This document shows, in pieces, positions 60,022-64,000 of a stretch of 64,000 nucleotides of DNA. A program made the position numbers and the translations under genes. The stretch comes from an uncultured Paracoccaceae bacterium (GTDB taxonomy: Bacteria; Pseudomonadota; Alphaproteobacteria; Rhodobacterales; Rhodobacteraceae): assembly GCA_937864535.1 (NCBI GenBank), contig CALMJS010000026.1, forward strand, positions 1 to 64,000. The letters are read 5' to 3'. The notes beneath the pieces are model-generated. The model did not search any database. It was not told where the DNA came from and worked only from the letters and a program-made list of their open reading frames with translations. Position 1 is the stretch's first letter. Every line of letters starts with the position of its first letter.

Positions 60022-60678
60022 CTAGCGTCCACGCGCCGCCCATAGCAGCCCGCACCGCATCAACTCTGCCGCAGGCCCCGACTCGATGACATTCGCCTGA
60101 TGACCCAAGGCGTTGTAATAGACACGCCCCTGCCCCCACATCTTGGAAAACACTACAGGCATGGCAACAGGTCCATTGGCCGCATGTGGCCCTTCAACCA
60201 GCGGGAAATCGCAAACCGCATGGACTTTAACCGCCGGATCGACGTGCAGATAATATTGCTCGGTGCAAACCTCGAAATCCGGCACCCCGGCGACCAGCGG
60301 ATCGTCCGAAACCATCCGCACGCCATAGCGCACGCCGTCGTTGCCCGGATGCGCCACCCATTGCGCCCCGGTCATGAACTGCCAGAGCACATTCTCCCGA
60401 AACGCGTCGCACATGCCGCCATGACAGCCGGCCAGTCCGACACCGCCTGCGACCGCCGCGGCCACCGCCTCGGACTGCTCTTTGCTGATCTGGCTCATCG
60501 TCCAGACCGGCACGATCAGATCCAGCGTGGCCAGATGCTCCCGATCCTCGAAACAGGCCAGACTATCCTGAACCTCGACCTCGAACCCGTCCTCGCGCAG
60601 CCAACCTGCAAACAGGGCCGCCACGACATCGGGCTGATGCCCGTCCCATCCACCCCAAGTAATCAGTGCTTTTGCCAT
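60022..60678 (-). CDS. ThuA-domain (trehalose-utilisation type) protein
   Basis: A 218-residue glutamine-amidotransferase-like ThuA domain: ALITWGGWDGHQPD opening, LIVPVWTMSQISKEQ, GLAGCHGGMCDAFR (the Cys-His nucleophile-elbow position) and RVYYNALGHQANV. ThuA proteins accompany oxidation of disaccharides or sugar acids. ATG 60678 follows GGAGGAGGG; the longer frame to 60840 runs through non-coding repeat DNA. Confidence 0.82.
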   Translation of the reverse strand: MAKALITWGGWDGHQPDVVAALFAGWLREDGFEVEVQDSLACFEDREHLATLDLIVPVWTMSQISKEQSEAVAAAVAGGVGLAGCHGGMCDAFRENVLWQFMTGAQWVAHPGNDGVRYGVRMVSDDPLVAGVPDFEVCTEQYYLHVDPAVKVHAVCDFPLVEGPHAANGPVAMPVVFSKMWGQGRVYYNALGHQANVIESGPAAELMRCGLLWAARGR

Positions 60679-60761
60679 ATCGCCCTCCTCCAGCTTGCCC
60701 TGAGGATGCCATGTTCCATCGCTATTACCAGCCGAATTGTGAACGCTAACACCGCCCTGCT

Positions 60762-60788
60762 GCCTTTGTGCCGAAAATATCCCGGGGG
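60762..60788. repeat. Dispersed element copy 2 (GCCTTTGTGCCG...)
   Basis: Second copy of the element at 57666-57693: GCCTTTGTGCCG, A, AAATATCC, CGGGGG. It is followed by G/C-rich inverted repeats and lies between the ThuA-like gene start and the proS end. Confidence 0.65.
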
Positions 60789-60827
60789 AGGCCGCCGCAG
60801 GCGGGCGGGGGCAGCGCCCCCAAACGC

Positions 60828-60853
60828 AAAAGGCGGGCACTTGGCCCGCCTTT
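60828..60853. terminator. Terminator of proS (bidirectional form)
   Basis: AAAGGCGGGC (60829-60838) pairs with GCCCGCCTTT (60844-60853), 10 bp, 5-nt loop. On the minus strand it ends in TTTT, placing it correctly 19 nt after the proS stop. Confidence 0.85.
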
Positions 60854-60871
60854 CGTCGATATCTGCTGCAA

Positions 60872-62227
60872 TTACGCGCCTTTGGGGTGCGGATGCTTGG
60901 CGTAGATCTCTTTGATCTTGGCCACCGCCTCGGCCGGAGCCATCTCCACGCTCTCGCCCGACCGGCGGCTGGTCAATTCGACCACGCCATTGGCCAGACC
61001 GCGGGGGCCGACGGTGATGCGCCACGGCAGACCGATCAGGTCCATCGTCGCGAACTTGCCACCGGCGCGCTCGTTGCGATCGTCATACAGCGGCTCGAAC
61101 CCGGCGGCCTCGAGATCGGCATAGAGGCCCTCACAGGCCGCATCTGCCGCCTCATCCCCCTGCTTGAGGTTGACGATGCCGACGTGGAAGGGCGTAACGC
61201 CTTCCGGCCAGATGATGCCCTTGTCGTCGTGGTTCGCCTCGATGATCGCGCCCAAGAGACGCGACACGCCGATCCCGTGCGAGCCCATGTGGACGGGCAC
61301 TTTGTTGCCTTCGGCGTCAGTGACGGTTGCGCCCATCGGTTCGGAATATTTGGTGCCAAAGTAGAAAATCTGGCCAACCTCGATCCCGCGCGCCACCCGG
61401 CGACGCTCTTCGGGGATCTGGTCAAAGATCGCGGCGTCATGGGTTTCGTCGGTACGGGCATAGCGGCTGGTGAACTCTTCCAGCACGGCCTGACATTCTT
61501 CGCGGCTGTCGTAGTTGATCGTACGGTCGCCAAAGGTCAGATCGGTGATCTGGCTATCATAGAACACCTCGGATTCACCGGTTTCCGCCAGCACGAGGAA
61601 TTCATGCGTATCATCCCCGCCAATCGGACCCGAGTCGGCACGCATCGGGATTGCCTGTAGGCCCATACGCTCGTAGGTGCGCAGATAGCTGACCAGATGG
61701 CGGTTATAGGCATGCAGCGCATCCTCTTTGGTGAGGTCGAAATTGTAGCCGTCTTTCATATAGAATTCGCGGCCCCGCATCACGCCGAACCGCGGGCGGA
61801 CTTCGTCGCGGAATTTCCACTGGATCTGGTAGATCGTCAGCGGCAGGTCTTTGTAGCTGTTCACATGGGCGCGGAACACGTCGGTGAACATTTCCTCTGC
61901 GGTCGGCGAGAACAGCATATCACGGTCATGACGGTCCTTCATGCGCAGCATTTCGGGGCCATAGGCGTCATAGCGCCCCGACTCGCGCCACAGGTCGGCG
62001 GGCTGGAGCGTCGGCATCTGCATCGGGATGTGACCGGCGCGGATCTGTTCATCGTGCACGATGTTCTCGATCTTGCGCAGCACCTTGAACCCCAACGGCA
62101 GCCACGAATAGATCCCGGCGGCCTGTTGCTTGATCATGCCGGCACGCAGCATCAGACGGTGAGAAACGATTTGCGCTTCAGCCGGGTTCTCTTTCAGAAC
62201 GGGCAGGAAGTAACGGGAAAGACGCAT
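60872..62227 (-). CDS. proS: Prolyl-tRNA synthetase (short bacterial type)
   Basis: A 451-residue class II synthetase: [56 protein letters not shown] (motif 2), [16 protein letters not shown] (motif 3) and the C-terminal anticodon-binding domain (about 350-451). At this length it lacks the INS editing domain found in E. coli ProS, as is usual for alphaproteobacteria; editing may depend on a separate YbaK/ProX-type protein. Confidence 0.95.
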   Translation of the reverse strand: MRLSRYFLPVLKENPAEAQIVSHRLMLRAGMIKQQAAGIYSWLPLGFKVLRKIENIVHDEQIRAGHIPMQMPTLQPADLWRESGRYDAYGPEMLRMKDRHDRDMLFSPTAEEMFTDVFRAHVNSYKDLPLTIYQIQWKFRDEVRPRFGVMRGREFYMKDGYNFDLTKEDALHAYNRHLVSYLRTYERMGLQAIPMRADSGPIGGDDTHEFLVLAETGESEVFYDSQITDLTFGDRTINYDSREECQAVLEEFTSRYARTDETHDAAIFDQIPEERRRVARGIEVGQIFYFGTKYSEPMGATVTDAEGNKVPVHMGSHGIGVSRLLGAIIEANHDDKGIIWPEGVTPFHVGIVNLKQGDEAADAACEGLYADLEAAGFEPLYDDRNERAGGKFATMDLIGLPWRITVGPRGLANGVVELTSRRSGESVEMAPAEAVAKIKEIYAKHPHPKGA

Positions 62228-62455
62228 AATGACGGCCCAGCTTGGTGGTTTCTTTGCCGGATTGGCCTAGTGCAAACCTGCCCTTTGGGCAAGCGTATCT
62301 GGCCAAAACCGGCGCGTTTCCCCGCGCATTGCTCTTGCCGCCACACCATCGGACCTACGGGCCGGGGTCATCCGCCCGAGGGGCATTTCTCTCCAAAGGG
62401 CTTGAACTCTGGCCATAATCATCTGAGATAGACGGAAATATAGCGGGGCGTAACC

Positions 62456-63583
62456 ATGGGTCTACCAGTCAGGGATCAGATGAAATACTGGGGCATCGCC
62501 ACCGCCGTGCTGGTCTTTTTGCTCTATTTCCTTGGCAATGTGATCTTGCCGTTCATCCTTGGCGGAGCGGTGGCCTATATCCTTGATCCGGTGGCCGACA
62601 GGCTGGAGCGCGCCGGGCTCAGCCGGGCTCTCTCGGTCGGGGTGATCACGGCTGTGGCCTCACTGATTTTTCTGATCGCGATATTGCTGATCATTCCTGT
62701 GCTGATCCAGCAGACCGGGTCGCTGTTCACCTTTATCGGCAATTCGGTCCAGAACGCGCCGCAGGTCGTCACCGATCTGGACGAATGGCTGGCCCGCACG
62801 GTCCCGGCGCTGTCCAATAACGATATCACCATCGCCGGCTCGCTCAGCGATATTGCCGCCGCTGTGCAGTCCAAGGGCGGCGAGTTTCTGAACAAGGTCC
62901 TGTCTTCGGCCATGAGCCTGATCAACGTCATTGTGCTGTTGGTCGTCGTTCCCGTCGTGGCGGTCTATCTGCTCTATGATTGGGACAATATGGTCGCCAA
63001 GATCGACGATCTTTTGCCCCGCGATCACACCACGATGATCCGCCAGATCGCGGTAGACATCGACCGGACGCTGGCCTCGTTCATTCGGGGCCAAGGCACG
63101 GTGTGCCTGATCCTTGGCGTATTTTATGCCATTGGCCTGATGTTGGTCGGCCTGCAATTCGGACTAGTCGCGGGCGCGATTGCCGGGATGCTGACCTTTA
63201 TCCCCTATGTCGGCGCACTGACCGGGGGGCTGTTGTCGATCGGGATCGCGCTGTTCCAGTTCTGGGGCCCGATGCAAAACGCCGATGGAGAATTGATCCG
63301 CCAGAGCCCGGACTGGATCCGCATCGGCATCGTTGCGGTGATTTTCGGCATCGGTCAGTTCCTCGAAGGCAATTTCCTGACCCCGAAACTGGTGGGCAGC
63401 TCGGTCGGTTTGCATCCTGTCTGGCTGATTTTCGCCCTGTCCGTGTTCGGCACCTTGTTCGGCTTTGTCGGGATGCTGGTGGCAGTTCCCGTCGCGGCGA
63501 TGATCGGCGTCTTGGCGCGGCATGCGATTGCCAGCTATAAACAAGGCCGTCTCTATCAGGGCTTTTCCGGGCAAGAGGACTAA
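62456..63583 (+). CDS. AI-2E-family transporter (PerM-like)
   Basis: A 375-residue membrane protein with about eight predicted helices. It opens YWGIATAVLVFLLYFLGNVILPFILGGAVAYILDPV, with the family blocks FIRGQGTVCLILGVFYAIGL, GMLTFIPYVGALTGG and GQFLEGNFLTPKLVGSSVGLHPVWLIF. The substrate is uncertain; family members export peptides, ions or the signal AI-2. The stop TAA shares its last A with the ATG of the HdaA gene. Confidence 0.87.
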   Translation: MGLPVRDQMKYWGIATAVLVFLLYFLGNVILPFILGGAVAYILDPVADRLERAGLSRALSVGVITAVASLIFLIAILLIIPVLIQQTGSLFTFIGNSVQNAPQVVTDLDEWLARTVPALSNNDITIAGSLSDIAAAVQSKGGEFLNKVLSSAMSLINVIVLLVVVPVVAVYLLYDWDNMVAKIDDLLPRDHTTMIRQIAVDIDRTLASFIRGQGTVCLILGVFYAIGLMLVGLQFGLVAGAIAGMLTFIPYVGALTGGLLSIGIALFQFWGPMQNADGELIRQSPDWIRIGIVAVIFGIGQFLEGNFLTPKLVGSSVGLHPVWLIFALSVFGTLFGFVGMLVAVPVAAMIGVLARHAIASYKQGRLYQGFSGQED

Positions 63584-64000
63584 TGCGACAGCTCACGCTC
63601 GATCTACCGCCCCGCGTGTCGCTGGGGCCTGATGATTTCTTTGTCTCGGACGCCAACGCGCGGGCCTATGCCATGATCTTGGCTCCGGACAGCTGGCCCG
63701 AGGCCAAACTGGCGCTGATCGGCCCTGCCGGCTGTGGCAAGAGCCATCTGGCGCGGGTGTTCGTGCATCTCCATGGCGGCAGCCTCTTGCGGGCGGCGGA
63801 CCTGACGGCACAGACACCCCTACCCGATGGCCCCTTGGTCCTGGAGGACCTGCACGACCTGCCCCCGCAGGCAGAAGAGATCGTGTTTCACCTGCACAAC
63901 CATCTCAAATCACGCCGCCTGCCGTTTTTGATGACCGCAGATGTCGCGCCCAGCCGCTGGTCGATCACCCTGCCCGATCTGGCCAGCCGCGTTCAGGCCG
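63583..64000 (+). CDS. DnaA-family protein HdaA, N-terminal part (runs off window)
   Basis: Translation from ATG 63583 gives MRQLTLDLPPRVSLGPDDFF, then Walker A GPAGCGKSHLARVF and a Walker B-like LVLEDLHDLP, then LPFLMTADVAPSRW and LPDLASRVQA at the window edge. The initial QLTLDLP clamp-binding-like motif and the small AAA core match HdaA/Hda, which promotes hydrolysis of DnaA-ATP after replication starts. About 139 residues are visible, the rest lying beyond 64000. Translationally coupled to the transporter gene. Confidence 0.85.
   Translation, partial: MRQLTLDLPPRVSLGPDDFFVSDANARAYAMILAPDSWPEAKLALIGPAGCGKSHLARVFVHLHGGSLLRAADLTAQTPLPDGPLVLEDLHDLPPQAEEIVFHLHNHLKSRRLPFLMTADVAPSRWSITLPDLASRVQA

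Overview
The window looks like chromosome from a member of the Rhodobacterales (Roseobacter/Paracoccaceae type, Alphaproteobacteria). Evidence: high G+C with C/G-ending codons throughout; the lgt-midA-pgeF block; a fused sulfate adenylyltransferase/APS kinase; short bacterial prolyl-tRNA synthetase; HdaA-like DnaA paralogue; DUF1150 next to Hsp20; HemP; and several tightly overlapped ABC-transporter operons. No rRNA, tRNA, CRISPR array, insertion sequence or phage gene was recognised.

Layout. (1) 1-8640: minus-strand operon chvE-gguA-gguB plus four enzymes of the non-phosphorylating L-arabinose pathway (L-arabinose 1-dehydrogenase, L-arabinonate dehydratase, L-2-keto-3-deoxyarabinonate dehydratase and, cut by the window edge, alpha-ketoglutarate-semialdehyde dehydrogenase), with a divergent GbpR-type LysR regulator and a dyad-rich promoter between them. 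(2) 8626-23192: a second sugar locus. It has a frameshifted COG3618 lactonase, a CUT1 ABC transporter, an enolase-superfamily acid dehydratase, a RhaM-type mutarotase, a Gfo/Idh/MocA dehydrogenase, a MaoC dehydratase, a two-subunit UxaA-type dehydratase, an SDR and an FAH-family hydrolase. Facing it are a CaiB-type CoA-transferase coupled to a solute-binding protein without a signal peptide, and an IclR regulator. This reads as a deoxysugar (L-fucose/L-rhamnose-like) oxidation pathway ending in pyruvate plus a hydroxy acid, with extra enzymes that the textbook pathway does not need. It is the best candidate here for undescribed biology. (3) 23189-33447: YcjX/YcjF pair, TruA, a TetR regulator, the TamA/TamB outer-membrane assembly pair and a hemerythrin protein. 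(4) 33517-44411: polyamine locus with a GntR regulator, PuuB-like oxidase, SpuC-like aminotransferase, PotFGHI importer, a second aminotransferase and a PuuA-like glutamate-polyamine ligase. Four near-identical TTTGATCAAA palindromes lie in front of these units. (5) 44399-64000: housekeeping genes, including DUF2478/MobA/TusA, a TerC-like membrane protein, UbiK, Lgt/MidA/PgeF, Lrp/TrxB, Sat-CysC, cytochrome b561, Hsp20/DUF1150, PurE/PurK, a lipase-like hydrolase, Nudix, HemP, an HpaI-type aldolase, a ThuA-like protein, ProS, an AI-2E-type permease and the start of HdaA.

In all three ABC operons the binding-protein gene is followed by a strong intercistronic hairpin, a common way to keep binding protein in excess over the membrane components. 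Most operon joints are ATGA or TGATG overlaps, so translation is probably coupled. Product names rest on my own recognition of motifs and families; no database search was run.
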